The position numbers and the translations under genes are program-made. Source: Antedon mediterranea (Eukaryota; Echinodermata; Crinoidea; Comatulida; Antedonidae). Taken from it: 64,000 nt of DNA. Of this stretch, positions 1 through 11,703 are shown one piece after another. Each line of letters begins with the position of its first letter. Position 1 is the stretch's first letter. Location of the stretch: positions 22,523,070-22,587,069 of the forward strand of contig NC_092671.1 of the NCBI RefSeq assembly GCF_964355755.1. Direction: 5' to 3'. The notes beneath the pieces were generated by a model. It did no database searches. It was given only the letters and a program-made list of their open reading frames with translations, and was not told where the DNA came from.

Positions 1-373
1 CTTGGCAATCGAAGGTAGAAGGCAAGTATATTGCTACACCACCTCCACGTTGATCGCCAGGTCTACTGTTTGTTAACAAATTATAGCCAGGGAGTGAGTA
101 AAGGTTATGTGAAGAATCAGATAGCCAAGTCTCTGTGAGACCAACAATTGTAGGAGCAGAATCAATATGTGATAAAAAAGAATTATAGAGGTGGTCAAGA
201 TTTGTATTCATGCTACGGATATTGAAGTGTAGTAATGAAATTTGGTTTGTATCCGATGCAAAATGTTCATGAAATTTGTGTTCAGTGAGGTATTCACAAT
301 TTAAAGGAAAAAACCCTTGATCATCAAATGCGTCATAATCAAGGTATGAATTAGTAATGTTAAAATCAATCAT
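1..373 (-). pseudogene. LINE-A ORF2, N-terminal endonuclease part (cut by window start)
   Basis: Reading the minus strand from an ATG at 373 gives an uninterrupted frame to the window edge. After ~55 residues it shows the start of an APE-type endonuclease (exonuclease/endonuclease/phosphatase fold): LLHFNIRS, then VGLTETWLSD, then RGGGVAIYLP. In LINEs this domain nicks target DNA to prime reverse transcription. The reverse transcriptase would lie outside the window. An LTR element begins 7 bp upstream of the ATG, and a LINE ORF1 on the same strand lies beyond that element at 13819-14565. I infer that both belong to one LINE split by the LTR insertion. Clade not determined; it looks CR1/L1-like. 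Confidence 0.75.
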
Positions 374-654
374 AATATATGTAATAGTGTGCATTTTTGA
401 TTTGTTTAAATTTACTTTTATAATTCTTTTACCTTTTATTTTTTAATAACTTCAATGTTAAGTTTTCTTAATTAATTCTTAGTTTGTAGTTAGGACCCCC
501 AATTCCTAACATCTGGAAAGAATATGATAATCTATCAACTGTTCACTAATTACACTAATTGTGGAATTTATAACTGCCCTAATGGGATTTCTAATGGAGT
601 TGCTGTAAACAAGTGTTACTGTCCAGTGGTCCAGTTTGCCCTAGCTTTAACTGA

Positions 655-1646
655 GGGCCTATTCAGACCTACGGAGTTATGCTTTCGTATTGTACGCGGC
701 GTACAAGTCCATAGGTCTGAACCAGGAAAAGATTAGTGGAAGCCACCTCGTACGACACTGATATTCGTACGCTACGAAAGCTCAAGGTATGAGTTTAGTG
801 GACGTCGCTTACAATACGAAAGTCACGCATCGATGAATATGACCTAGGTTAGATATCTAGCCAATCAAATTACAATATTCGCCACATCACATCGTGACAT
901 GTGCTCCTCATCGTATAGCCAAGCTGATCCATTTGTTGTGATCGGTGAACGTGCGAAAAAATCATACCTTTTGTTGTTACACTATATTATTATTAATATT
1001 ATTATATTAATTAATTTAAAATGTCATCGAAGCGTGTGCATTGGCGAGAAACCGAAGTAAAATACCTTATTTCATTGTGGGGAAGCCCTGAGTTTCAGAG
1101 ATCGGTTGGAAGTGAAAAACTGGCGTAAAAGCACCGACAACATGATGTCTGTGTTCAACGAGATGGCGGACACGTTAGCAGATGGGCCATCCTCATAAAG
1201 AAGGATTTAATATCCAAACGAAATTGAAGGGGTCGTCATATGAAGCGGCGAAAGACCGAGTAAATAAATCTGGAGCCGGTGCAAGTACGGGATTTGAACA
1301 TTTTTCTGCCATAAATGATATTTTAGGTCATAGACCAAATATAAACCCAAACCCCAAAACGATCGGCTGGTTGGTATGCCTGACAACCAATCGATAATGC
1401 CGACCGAGCCCAAGTGTTCGGTCTAGGCCTGTAACTCCTAAACCAACCACTACTACTTTTAATAACAACGAAGGTAGGTCTATGCGTGTGTTAGAGTTTG
1501 GTTAATCGCCAGCGAGTGACATCATATCCGTTTGTAACGCAACTTCGTTGCAATGAATCTGAACACTTTGCTCTTACGACGACGCTCATTAAAATATGAC
1601 CTTGGCTGTGATACGAAAGCATAACTCCGTAGGTCTGAACATACCC
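655..1646. mobile_element. PIF/Harbinger-type DNA element, non-autonomous
   Basis: The ends are inverted repeats of about 35 bp starting GGG; both share the core TTCAGACCTACGGAGTTATG and then CTTTCGTA. The element is flanked by TGA on both sides (652-654 and 1647-1649), and the 3' LTR shows the empty site with a single TGA. A 3-bp duplication with GGG/GGC termini fits PIF/Harbinger. A further copy of the subterminal motif lies inverted at 704-726. Inside is only a decayed Myb/SANT-like frame and no DDE transposase, so it depended on a transposase supplied elsewhere. Confidence 0.88.
1021..1350 (+). pseudogene. Harbinger Myb/SANT-like DNA-binding protein, decayed
   Basis: An ATG at 1021 opens a frame with VHWRETEVKYLISLWG, resembling the first helix of the Myb/SANT-like domain of the second protein that Harbinger elements carry. 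In those elements this protein helps bring the transposase to the DNA ends. The frame breaks at a stop near residue 35. The continuation appears in other frames: KNWRKSTDNMM, then KLKGSSYEAAKDRVNKSG, then INDILGHRP, which matches the usual end of this domain. At least two frameshifts separate these parts. Family assignment by motif resemblance only. Confidence 0.6.
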
Positions 1647-2434
1647 TGAGGTGAAGGTGAAGTGACACCAATCAAGACCAATCAATCGAATTATATGGGT
1701 GGAGTCTAGCCCCCTTATAAAATAGAAAGACAGGAAAAGGAGAGGAGAACAGAGAAAAAGATTCAAGAATCGACAAGTTATACAGAGAGCTGAGGAACAC
1801 TCAGAACTGAACACAAAGAAGTATCGTTTAGGAATTTATCCGAACGAAACAGTGTGTTGCAGAATTTGTTTTTTTATTTTAAGTTATTTGGCCATAAAAC
1901 CGAGAACCAGCTATTATTTAAGAATTTGATCCTGTCTTATTGAACAATTAAGAAGAAAACTACTTTCAACTTTTTATCAACTCATTTTGAATTGGACTGT
2001 TCTTGTTATCGTATTTGAATTTCTTTTGTTTCGCCGTTTGCTGGACTACATTTACTTTGATTGAACATTTTGTGCACATCCCCAAATTACCTCACGTGAG
2101 TAGTGTTAGGTTAGACTAGGTGTAGGTTTTAATTAAATATTATCTTGTTTTGCATAATTGTACTGTATTCTTTTAATTATTATTTAACAGAATAAATTAA
2201 AGTTATACAATTTTAGTTGTTGTGTTTAGTGTATTGCTTTCCTGCTGTGTGACGTAGCTCATACCGGCTGAGTGGTTAACCGTGAACCGGATCCCCACGA
2301 TTCCTTAGTGTCGTTTTTTTTATTCATTCGGAAGTTCGAGAGACCAGGTCCGAGTAAATATATTATTTGTAGCACGCGGTGCTAGCATTGCGCAAAACGC
2401 TTGCTAAGGAGAGTGAACACTCGCTACATCTTTT

Positions 2435-2452
2435 TGGCGCCCAATAAGGGAC
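2435..2452 (+). other. Putative primer-binding site of Gypsy-1
   Basis: TGGCGCCCAATAAGGGAC lies 6 bp after the inferred LTR end. A TGG-initial, GC-rich segment at this place is where a host tRNA 3' end primes minus-strand synthesis in LTR elements. The tRNA was not identified. Confidence 0.6.
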
Positions 2453-2817
2453 CTGGCATACAAAAATTGCAAATTTTTTTAGACACTTTGGAGTCAGGAT
2501 TCAATTCCACCAGCAGCAAAGCATCACACGTTTTTTGTTTTTGTTTTTTTTTTTATATTGTTTCAATTTAATTTCTAAAGTTTATTATCATTCAATTGCG
2601 ACTGAATAGTTTCTGTACATTTTATCAAAGCATTACCACTGTTTATCAGCAGTCTATTGTTCACAGGATTATTTATCATTTTAAATTCGCTTTTGTGAAA
2701 TTTATAATTTACAGTATTTATGAAAATAATTTTGTTGTAATAGTTTTTTTGTAAAATCTGCATTTCCCCCCTTTTCTTTTCATTATATTTTTTGTGGACC
2801 ATATATTAAGTTACGGT

Positions 2818-3869
2818 ATGTCACTAATAGATATTCCAGAGTACGATCCCAGTATGCCCGTATTACAGCCAATAAGCCCCACTTTACCGCCCGACCCAGC
2901 TCAAGACCCATTTAGTTGCCCACCAAATTTAACAGAATCAATCTCTCCTGTCCCTCTTTGTCCTTTACCATGCCCAGTTCCTGTAACTTCCACTTCCAAC
3001 AGCCGAACCTAATTCAAAGCATCATCCAATAGCACCCCCAATCCAATTCTATCCCCAGTATATGTCAAAGCAGTTCGTGCAACATAGATTTCCCCCCGTT
3101 TTCAGGTTCCTCTAAATCTGGCCCAGGCGAAGTTTCTTATGAAGCTTGGGCATTAGAAGCAGCTGTAGCTAGCGGTCAAAATTTGGAGGGGCTTTTACCA
3201 GCTGTACATCGTTCACTACGTGGCGAGGCCTCGCAAGTTGTTATTGGGTTAGGTCCGACTGCAAGCTTAACCGCTTTACTAGAAAAATTAAAATCCTTGT
3301 TTGCCAGTGTAGAGTCAGGAGCTGTACTTTTAGAAAAGTTTTATTCGTCGAAACAAAGTTCAGACGAATCTGTAGCAGGCTTTGCATGTAAAATAGAGAT
3401 ACTTTTCCATAGGATTTTAAAATCAAACACTCAGGCTAGACCTACAGAGGCTGCACTACGTGAAGTCATGTGGAAAGGTCTTGCAAATCAGTCATTTAAA
3501 TTGGCAGGTCGCCACTACTATGAACATCATAAGACTTTTGCAGAATTGGTAAGAGAGTTTCGTATTCTTGAACAGGAATTTTCAACCATGGACGGTGCAT
3601 CAGTTCATACATTGACTCCACCTACAACAACCACTCCTGTTCAATCTAACGAATTAACAGCCCTTAAAGCAGTATTGAGTAGGTTAGATAAATTAGAACT
3701 AAACCAGTCCGCATCACCAGCGACCCAACAATCTAAACCCATAGATCAACCTCAGCCCCATAACTATCGATATCAGCCACGGAGACCATCTAATAGGCCA
3801 CCGATCACCTACCATTGTGGACAGGATGGTCACATTGCTTGAAATTGTAGACAGTCTTTAAACGATTAA
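2818..3869 (+). pseudogene. Gypsy-1 gag (capsid/nucleocapsid), frameshifted
   Basis: The first open piece (ATG at 2818, or 2794 in the same frame) is proline-rich and ends at 3012. A second frame (about 3105-3842) carries the capsid-like region from FSGSSKSGPGEVSYEAW onward. Its C-terminus has a damaged CCHC knuckle: CGQDGHIA is present, but the first cysteine is lost and a TGA replaces the residue before NC (3841-3843). The arrangement resembles Gypsy Gags of the kind from which the animal PNMA/ZCCHC12 proteins derive. Two frameshifts plus the stop make it non-functional. Confidence 0.7.
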
Positions 3870-3950
3870 GCACCTCCAATGTTGGCCAGTTTGCGAGGTG
3901 CCACGCAAGTAAGCCCTACTTCAAAAGGCCTAAATCTATTCTTAATAAGT

Positions 3951-4650
3951 TAGTGGCTAAATCTAATGAAAGTTTAGCCTGGATAAATGGTATGTCTTAT
4001 CGATACTGGTTCTCAGGTTACCACGATTTCCGACACATTTTAAGTTTGACACTTCCAAGTTTGATTGTGATCTTGTTTCGTTGTTTTATTTTAATGTTCC
4101 TGTTCGTAATCTTCGTAGTAAACCCTTTCTTCATGTTAAATTTTCTCGTGTCAATGTTTGTAAAAATGGTATTTTCTGTAGACTCTCGTCATTGTACAAT
4201 TCATGTCTTTTAAAAAATAATTCTTTAGATATTTTTAACTATAATTTTTCTCAATTTAAATGTATTATTAATGAATTTATTTAAATTTTCTTTTTCATTT
4301 GTATATATTTATATTGGCTCATATTTTATAGTTTAGTTTTTTATTTTCAACCTGTTATTGGTGTTTTACACTGTTGGTTTGATATAAAGAATAAAATAAA
4401 GAATAAACATTTTGGAGAGAAAACCTTAGTGATTTACCTATTTTTCCTATTAGTAATTTGATTAGAATAGAAGGTGCGACAGGTTCCGCCATACCTTTTT
4501 CTGGTTATATAGAAGTACCGTTGTCTTTTCCTGAATGTGTTACTGGAAAATGGGAACCGATTCAGTGCTTAGTTTTAGTTACCTTGACCACTAATTTTAC
4601 TTCTAATGTTCCTTTCATAGTAGGCACTAATGTTATTAACACTTGTTTTG
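3951..4650 (+). pseudogene. Gypsy-1 retropepsin-type protease, split by a LINE fragment
   Basis: The catalytic motif CLIDTGSQVTTISDTF is read at 3993-4040, with D-T-G the active-site triad of an aspartic protease that acts as a dimer. The second half resumes at about 4425: IRIEGATGSAIPFSGYIEV at 4458-4516, then VPFIVGTNVINT, which matches the usual protease C-terminal half. The ~380 bp between is a foreign LINE 3' end. A one-base frame change separates the DTG from the upstream frame. Confidence 0.72.
4041..4424 (+). mobile_element. 5'-truncated LINE 3' end inserted in the protease
   Basis: The frame from 4041 to 4284 reads VRNLRSKPFLHVKFSRVN, then CRLSSLYNS, ending in a stop. This resembles the extreme C-terminus of non-LTR reverse transcriptases. 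It is followed by an AT-rich 3' UTR ending in repeated AATAAA-like units (4386-4412). The protease resumes immediately after it. Boundaries are approximate and no target duplication was resolved. Confidence 0.55.
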
Positions 4651-4780
4651 ATATTTGTTCTCAGCAGCAGCGTTTAGCGCATGTAAATTTAGAGTCGTGG
4701 CGATGCGCGTACAGCAATTTGCAAGTGCATAAGCGGTTGACGGACAGTGGACTGACAGCACTTGTACGTACTTGTAACGA

Positions 4781-5094
4781 TTTTTTTAAATTTTTTTTTA
4801 TTTTATTTTATTTTTTTATTTTATTCAATTTTCAGGCACACATACATGACAACACAACCCTGAGGATTGCCATGAGTGCAAAGCACTATCGAGATGGCTC
4901 TCCATATACTGCACTAGAACATATAAGACAAACATATACACAAGATGCTCTACATAGACAAAGACTTATTATTAAGTCTTTGGGAGTGGAGTTGTAAATT
5001 GTCATGAGAAAAAAACCCTGACATGACAGGACTTGAACCCAGGACCCTTAGATTGGTAGCCAAGCATCATAACCACCAAGCCACAGCTCCACTC
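4781..5094 (-). mobile_element. tRNA-derived SINE, complete copy, minus strand
   Basis: On the minus strand it starts GAGTGGAGCTGTGGCTTGG, with an A-box-like segment and a B box GGTTCAAGTCC, so RNA polymerase III could transcribe it from an internal promoter. After a non-tRNA body it ends in an A-rich tail (plus-strand T-tract 4781-4835). It is flanked by AACGA at 4776-4780 and 5095-5099. Removing it together with one AACGA restores an open reading frame across the junction. The same family recurs at 20073. The tRNA-like head is enclosed by GAGTGGAG...CTCCACTC inverted repeats. Confidence 0.82.
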
Positions 5095-5099
5095 AACGA

Positions 5100-6540
5100 C
5101 ATCATCTTAAAAGCTGATACTTGTATGATTATCTATGGGAAAACTGATTTAAATTTTAAGGGGAAATATTCTGCTTTAGTAAGTCAAAAAATTCACACCT
5201 TACTGGCAGCATTGCAGTTACCCCTGCAGTGGTTTAGGTGGGCCAAACCAGTAAAATTCCCATACGAATCTCTAATCTTTCTAGTAAGGATATCATAATT
5301 AGGCCTTACACATTAATTTGTAACCTAGAGACTGTGAGTATAGAGAACCACCCCGATGTAGCTCATTGTAACTCACAGAATCTTAATGCCACAACTAAAA
5401 TTAAACACGATTCTGTAATTGATTCCCTCGATCTTAGCTTATGTCCTCTAAATAATGACCAAAGTAGAGAGGTAAAACAGTTTTTATCCTCATGGACTTC
5501 CGTCTTTTCACAACATGACACTGATATTGGATGTGCGACAGCAGTAAAACATAAAATTCCACTTACTAACACTACTCCATTCCGGCAACCCTATAGGCGT
5601 ATTCCTCCGTCTCAACTACAAGAAGTTAGGGAACATTTGAAAGAAATGTTAGATTGTGGTGAAATAAGGGAATCCCATAGTCCATATGCATCACCGATAG
5701 TTCTAGTTTGTAAAAAAGATGGTAGTCTACGATTTTGTATTGATTACCGTAAACTAAATAACATGACAATTAAAGATAGTTACTCTCTACCAAGGATAGA
5801 TGACACACTCGATGCACTCCATGGAGCAGTTTGGTTCTCCTCCTTAGATTTGAAATCAGGCTACTGGCAAATCGAAATGGATGACAATGACAAAGCAAAA
5901 ACCGCTTTTACCACCCCTCTTGGCTTCTATGAGTGTAATCGAATGCCTTTTGGATTAACCAATGCACCTGCAATTTTCCAGCGCTTGATGGAACGTTGCC
6001 TTGGTGAACTAAATTTTCAATCTTGTTTAATTTATTTAGATGATGTAATTGTATTTTCTAAGACCGTTGAGGAACACTTAGTTAGGCTGAATGCTGTTTT
6101 TGAAAAGTTACATGAATTGGCCTTAAATTAAAACCGTCCAAATGCAACTTGTTTCAGAAGCGTGTTAAGTACTAGGTCATGTGATATCTGAACATGGTAT
6201 TGAAACCGACCCAGACAAAATTTCTTCCCTGACTACATGGCCTGTTCCTACCAATATAAAAGAAGTGAGGTCATTTCTTGGCTTTGCCGGATACTATCGC
6301 CGTTTTGTCAAAGATTATTCAAAGATAGCTCGACCCCTTCACGCTTTAACTGGAGGATCGACAAGTTCTAAGCGTAAGTCAACACGTAAGACACCAACCC
6401 CCCTTTTTAATTGGAATCACGAATGTCAGAGGTCATTTGACACTTTAATTCAAACTCTCTCATCTCCGCCAATTTTGGCTTATGCTGACTTTTCTCAACC
6501 ATTTGTACTGCACACGGACGCTAGCTTTGACGGACTTGGC
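5100..6540 (+). pseudogene. Gypsy-1 pol: reverse transcriptase and first part of RNase H
   Basis: The main frame (5238-6131) holds the Ty3/Gypsy reverse transcriptase core: SPYASPIVLVCKKDGSLRFC, IDYRKLN, FSSLDLKSGYWQI, MPFGLTNAPAIFQRLM and the catalytic YLDD at about 6031-6042. A frameshift near 5240 separates it from the preceding spacer, and another near 6115-6180 separates it from the thumb and connection region ([12 protein letters not shown]). RNase H begins at [10 protein letters not shown] (the D is catalytic) and is cut at 6540 by LINE-B. It resumes at 10034. Confidence 0.9.
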
Positions 6541-9500
6541 ATTGTTCAGTGAATGCCACACTGAGCGCTTCTGGCAGCACAGTGTTGATCGCATTTATAC
6601 GCTTATTACACTTATTACACCAGTATATAAAGTTATTTATACATTGTATCATATTAGTGACTTACATGAACAGAATATATTAATCAGAGATTTTATACCT
6701 GAACTGTGTGTTAGGCTGTTTTTAAAAGCTTACCTAAGCTACCATTGTCTTAGCTGTTATTGTTCTGTAGCATAGGCTGTGTAGGCTGTTGTGTGCCTAT
6801 CTGCTTTGTTGTTGTTTGTGCTGCTATGCTGACATTCTTTAGCCTAGCTAGGAATGTGTACTCTTCATCATTTATTTATTTATTTGGTTCAATGTACAAC
6901 TACACATCAAAAGTATTATACAGCATATCTAGCTGCTGCTTGAAATCTATCCGATTGGATTCATCTACTTGGAGTTACATATGTAGGCTTGGACTTAACA
7001 ATAAAAAACGAACGAGACGGGGATGCCGTGGCGGCGCATCAAAGCGGAGAAAGCAAAATATATCATTTTTTCAAGAATACATCCCATATCCAAGCAGTGC
7101 ACAAACCAGAATTTCTTTTTGCTTACTTAATGCAAGATCAATTTGTGATCCGAATCAAACCGGAAAATCCACTTCAATATTTGAGCACATTATAGATAAC
7201 GATTTGGACATTTTTGCGCTAACTGAGACATGGTTGCGTGATGATGACTCAATTTCTGCTGGCTGCATAACTCCAGATGGTTACATGTTTAACCATGTTC
7301 CTAGAACATATGGTCGTCATGGGGGAGTCGCCCTCATGTACAAAGCTGGTCTAAAAACACGCTCTCTGGACTTACCTGACTGTAGTACTTTTGAATCGTT
7401 GGGAATTCAATTTAGTAACGGAATTCAAACACTGCGAATTATAGTTATCTATCGTCCTCCTCCTAGCAAGAAAAATGGTTTCACCGTCTCACATTTCGTC
7501 AATGAGTTCTCTAACATGCTTGATACCATTGCATTAGTACATTCCGACTTGCTCATTGCCGGGGATTTCAACTTTCACCTTGACAAATCCGAGAATAGGG
7601 AGGTTATGCAGTTTATGAGCCTTCTTAAAGTTTATGATCTTAATCAACATGTTAAGCAACCAACCCATGAGGCAGGTCATACTCTTGACCTGCTTATTAC
7701 CAAATCAACTGACACTTTTCTAACTGATGTCAATGTGGGCATCCCACATATATCTGACCACTCAGCCGTACATTGTAAGTTACAGTTAAATAAACCGCCG
7801 CCAACTCAGAAAATAGTTTCTAGTCGTAACTACAAGAATCTCTGTGCTGACTCTGTTGTCAGCGAGTTACTACCACTAACACTGACTGTATCTCTTCCAT
7901 GTGACATTGATGATGCTATATGTATGTACAACTCTACATTGCGTTCAATCATAGATAAACTTGCTCCAACTAAGTCGCGTCTGGTGACTATTCGACCGCA
8001 AACTCCATGGTATACTGATGAGATACGAAAACAGAAAAAAGTAAGAAGGCAGCTGGAGAGGAAATGACGTAAGACAGGTCTCGAAACTGATTGGCATGCT
8101 TACACACATCAACGCCAATGTGTATCATCACATATTCATACTGCAAAGTTGGAATATCACTCAGCTCTAGTAAATAATGCTGTAGGCGACCAGAAGCAAT
8201 TATTCAAAATTGTAAACACGTTACTGCATAGAGGAAATAAGACACCCTTACCTACCTGTAAATCAACCAGTATTCTTGCTGAACGTTTTTCAGAGTTTTT
8301 TAATGAAAAGATCACTAAAATTCGATCAGGATTTCCTCAATCTGTTCTCCAAGATGCGCATACATTTAGTACAAGGGCTCCTTTAAGCTGTCAACTGTCT
8401 ATTCTTGAACCAACCACAGATGAGGAGATCGAGAAATTGATCAAGGCATCCCCGATAAAGTATTGTGAGCTAGATCCTATTCCAACTTGGCTTTTAAGGG
8501 ATTGCGCTCCTGTAATAGTTCCAGTGCTAATGAAATTAGTTAATCTTTCACTTATCACATCCACAGTACCGCAGAATTTAAAGAAAGCACATATACGGCC
8601 TTTGCTGAAGAAGACTGGCCTCAACCCAGAAGTTCTTAAAAATTATAGACCGGTTTCAAATTTATCCTTTGTTTCAAAGCTTACTGAGCGTGTTGTTGCA
8701 GTTAGACTCTCTAAGCATATGTCAAATCACAACCTCCATGAAACTTACCAATCAGCATACAAAGCTAACCACAGTGTGGAAACAGCGCTTCTACGTGTTC
8801 AGAATGACGTTTTGACATCAATAGATAATCAAGAACTTGTTATTCTAGTTTTACTAGACTTATCGGCTGCTTTTGACACAGTAGATCACTCACTGCTTCT
8901 TCATAGATTGTCACATGATATTGGGGTAAGAGATCAAGCATTGTCTTGGTTCACATCATATCTAAGGAACAGAACCCAGGCCGTCTGCATTGGTGATGTT
9001 TCATCAGATGACCTTCCTCTATTATGTGGCGTCCCACAAGGTTCGGTGCTTGGACCACAGCTGTTTTCCATCTATGTTGCCCCAGTTGCTGAAATAATAC
9101 GAAGACACGGATTATGTCATCATTTCTATGCAGATGATATACAAATCTACGTTTCTGTCAAGCCTTGCCAGACCAAGTTTCTGTCCGCCGTAAAACGGTT
9201 AGAAGCATGCACTACTGAGATTAGAAAATGGATGGGCTCCAACTTCCTCAAGCTAAATGATAAAAAGACCGAGGTGATCCTATTTGGTTCTGTTCAGCAG
9301 AGAAAAAAGATCCGGTTTGATGGCCTACATATTGGTGGCGTACTAGTCAATCCATCATCAGAAGTTCGTAACCTTGGTGTACAACTTGATTGTAAAATGA
9401 CCATGGAATCACATATCAACAAAATCTGCCGATCTGCTATTTTCCATTTATGTAACATCGCCAAGATCAGACGTTACTTGAACCATTGTGCAACAGAGCA

Positions 9501-10028
9501 GATTGTACATACTTTTGTTACCAGTCGGCTTGATATGGGAAATTCCCTGCTGTATGGTCTGCCAAAGAAGCAGTTGCGGACTCTGCAGAAGGTGCAAAAT
9601 TGGGCAGCTCGCTTGGTGATGTGCGCCAAGAAGTATGATCATGTCACACCATTGTTCAAAGAGTTAAATTGGCTACCCATGGAGTCACGTGTTAAATTTA
9701 AGATCCTGCTGCTGGTGTTCCGATGCCTAAATAGTTGCGCTCCAAAATATCTCTCAGAATTGTTGACAGTCAAGAAGGGAAAGCGAGAACTAAGATCTAG
9801 TCATCAGGTGCTACTGGACATTCCAAGGAGCAAACATAGTTGGGGAGATCGGACTTTCAGTGTTGCTGGACCTAGGCTCTGGAACCACCTACTCTTGAAC
9901 ATTAAACACACATCATTATTGAGTCACTTTAAGTCACTACTCAAAACTCACCTTTTCTGATTTTTTACAGCGCCATGAGCAATGAATGTTGGAATGGCGC
10001 TATATAAATCGAACGATTGATTGATTGA
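6541..10028 (+). mobile_element. LINE-B: near full-length non-LTR retrotransposon (CR1/L2-like)
   Basis: The element sits inside the RNase H reading frame, flanked by TTGGC on both sides (6536-6540 and 10029-10033). Taking it out joins FDGLG directly to AALYQEQ in frame. It has ~220 bp of leader, one long ORF, and a short 3' UTR ending ATGGCGCTATATAAAT followed by (ATTG)n, a 3' structure typical of the CR1/L2/Rex group. No ORF1 is present. It must be younger than the Gypsy copy that it interrupts. Confidence 0.92.
6760..9960 (+). pseudogene. LINE-B ORF2: endonuclease plus reverse transcriptase, one nonsense codon
   Basis: One frame of 1,066 codons runs to the stop at 9958-9960 and is broken only by TGA at 8065-8067; the next 27 codons to 8149 stay open in the same frame. 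N-terminal APE endonuclease: LLNARSICD, LTETWLRDD, YRPPP (7450s), AGDFNFHLD and ISDHSAV. Reverse transcriptase: KKAHIRPLLKK, NYRPVSNLS, LLDLSAAFDTVDH, GVPQGSVLGP and the catalytic FYADD at about 9124-9138. A C-terminal connector follows. The true start is uncertain; the first ~90 residues are Cys-rich and hydrophobic and may be leader. The TGA is probably a CGA-to-TGA transition. Confidence 0.9.
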
Positions 10029-10033
10029 TTGGC

Positions 10034-10564
10034 GCTGCGCTATATCAAGAGCAAAATGGTCGCGAGCGCGTTATTGCATATGCCAGCAGAGGTCTCTCTG
10101 CTAGTGAACGTAACTACCCAGCTCATAAATTAGAATTTTTAGCTTTGAAGTGGGCTGTGACACAGAAGTTTCACGATTATCTGTATGGTAGGCACTTTTC
10201 TGTTAAAACTGACAATAATCCCTTAACTTACGTAGCTATTACCGCTAAATTAGATGCTACATCTCATAGGTGGTTAGCTGCTTTATCATGTTACCCTTTC
10301 TCTATTAGCTATCGTGCTGGAAAGCATAATGCGGATGCTGATGGTTTATCTAGGCGCCCATTTACTTCAGAAATCTCAGAAAGTAGTGACCAAAGAAAGC
10401 AAGATCTATTGTCTAGATTAGAACCACAGACTGATGGGAACCTTGACCACGATGCAATAAAAGCCTTATGCTCTTATCACCAGACTCATCTTGATTTCAA
10501 TAATGTCGATTTTTTCCCCTTGTTGACTCGTTACCTAGGTATTCCGAAGATACTGGTTATGTAG
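10034..10564 (+). pseudogene. Gypsy-1 RNase H, second part
   Basis: This continues the RNase H broken at 6540: AALYQEQNGRERVIAYASRG, then LSASERNYPAHKLEFLALKW (E and D catalytic region), TDNNPLTYV and the closing HNADADGLSRRP, typical of Ty3/Gypsy. The frame ends at 10564, and the integrase continues in another frame after a short shift. The enzyme removes RNA from the RNA-DNA hybrid. Confidence 0.88.
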
Positions 10565-10587
10565 TTGTCCAGAATAACCCTCACACA

Positions 10588-11703
10588 TTGTCCTCTATGA
10601 AACCTTCTGATTGGGAGACTAAACAGAAAGATGACCCTGTAATTTCTAGAGTTTTATTTTATTTAGATAGACAACGTCATCCCACTTTCCGTGAGCGCTT
10701 ATCTGAGGATAAGTTAGTACTGATAATTATTAAAGAATGGGACCGGCTTAGCGTACGTAACGGCGTACTTTATCGACTTCGCAAAAATAAGAATGGCCAG
10801 GATTGTTTTCAATTAGTTTTACCTGCAAAATTTAAGTCCACAGTTCTCAAAAGTCTACATAACGACTTTGGTCATTTTGGCAGAGATCGCACCCTAGATT
10901 TAATTAGAGATAGGTTCTACTGGCCAAAATTAGAAAGAGATGTTGATCTTCATATTAAGACATGTGGCCGGTGTATTCGGAGAAAAACTCTACCGTTAGT
11001 GTCAAAGGCTCCTTTAGTTAGTATTAAGACCAGTGAAGCTATGGAGTTAGTTTCCATGGATTATTTGTCACTGGAAGAGTCTAAAGGTGGTTATAATAGT
11101 ATTCTAGTGATAACCGATAATTTTACTAGGTATGCTCAGGCGATACCAACTAGAAATCAGAGAGCTCGAACTACTGCTCGCATTTTATTTGATAATTTCT
11201 TTGTTCATTATGGTTTTCCGGCCCGATTACATTCAGACCAAGGTAGAAATTTTGAGTCTGAGGTGATAGCTGAATTATGTAAATTGTGTGGCATAACTAG
11301 GTCCCACACCACCCCATATCATCAGCAAGGTAATCCTCAATGTGAGCGGTTCAATCGTACTTTATTGGATATGTTAGAAACTCTCACCGATGATGGCAAA
11401 GCTGACTGGAAATCTCATGTAGCCCCCTTAGTTCACGCATACAATGCAACGACTAACAATTCTACTGGATACTCCCCTCATTTTCTTATGTTTGGACGTC
11501 ATCCTCGACTTCCTATTGATATAATTTTAGGTTTAGATAGGCAACAGACTCAGGCTACTATAGGTACAAAATATGTAAATGACACGAAGAAGCGATTAGA
11601 AAGCGCATATCAGCGAGCTTCTGCGCAAGCGAACAAATCATCTAGCGCAAATAAAGAAATGTATGATAAAAAAGGTACGTGGCTCTGCACTTCAAGTAAG
11701 TGA
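10588..11703 (+). pseudogene. Gypsy-1 integrase, zinc-binding and catalytic domains
   Basis: This open frame of 371 codons contains the HHCC zinc finger (HNDFGHFGRDRTLDLIRDR with H-H, then CGRCIRRK) and the DDE/RNase H-like core: MDYLSLEES with the first D, LHSDQGRNFESEV with the second D, and NPQCERFNRTL with the catalytic E. Integrase inserts the DNA copy into the genome. The frame runs into a stop after a frameshift near 11680, and the C-terminal part continues at 11663-12202 in another frame. Confidence 0.9.

Larger units (their letters stand above)
380..2428 (+). repeat. Gypsy-1 5' LTR, interrupted by a Harbinger element
   Basis: The segments 380-654 and 1650-2419 match the 3' LTR (12428-13476) along its whole length with only scattered substitutions. 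The 992-bp interruption is a DNA transposon. After 2419 this copy has nine further bases ending in TACA just before the primer-binding site; the 3' copy lacks them. The true LTR end is therefore probably 2428. Confidence 0.88.

Noticed and set aside
1491-1814. 107-codon minus-strand frame, repeated in part at 12664-12867
   Set aside because: Lies across the Harbinger end and LTR; the repetition is only because both LTRs contain the sequence.
2794-3012. Independent 72-codon proline-rich gene
   Set aside because: Position and composition fit the N-terminal part of the Gypsy-1 gag interrupted by a frameshift.
5023-5298. 91-codon frame beginning in the SINE
   Set aside because: The start lies in the minus-strand SINE; the later part is Gypsy-1 pol spacer. 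Not a separate gene.
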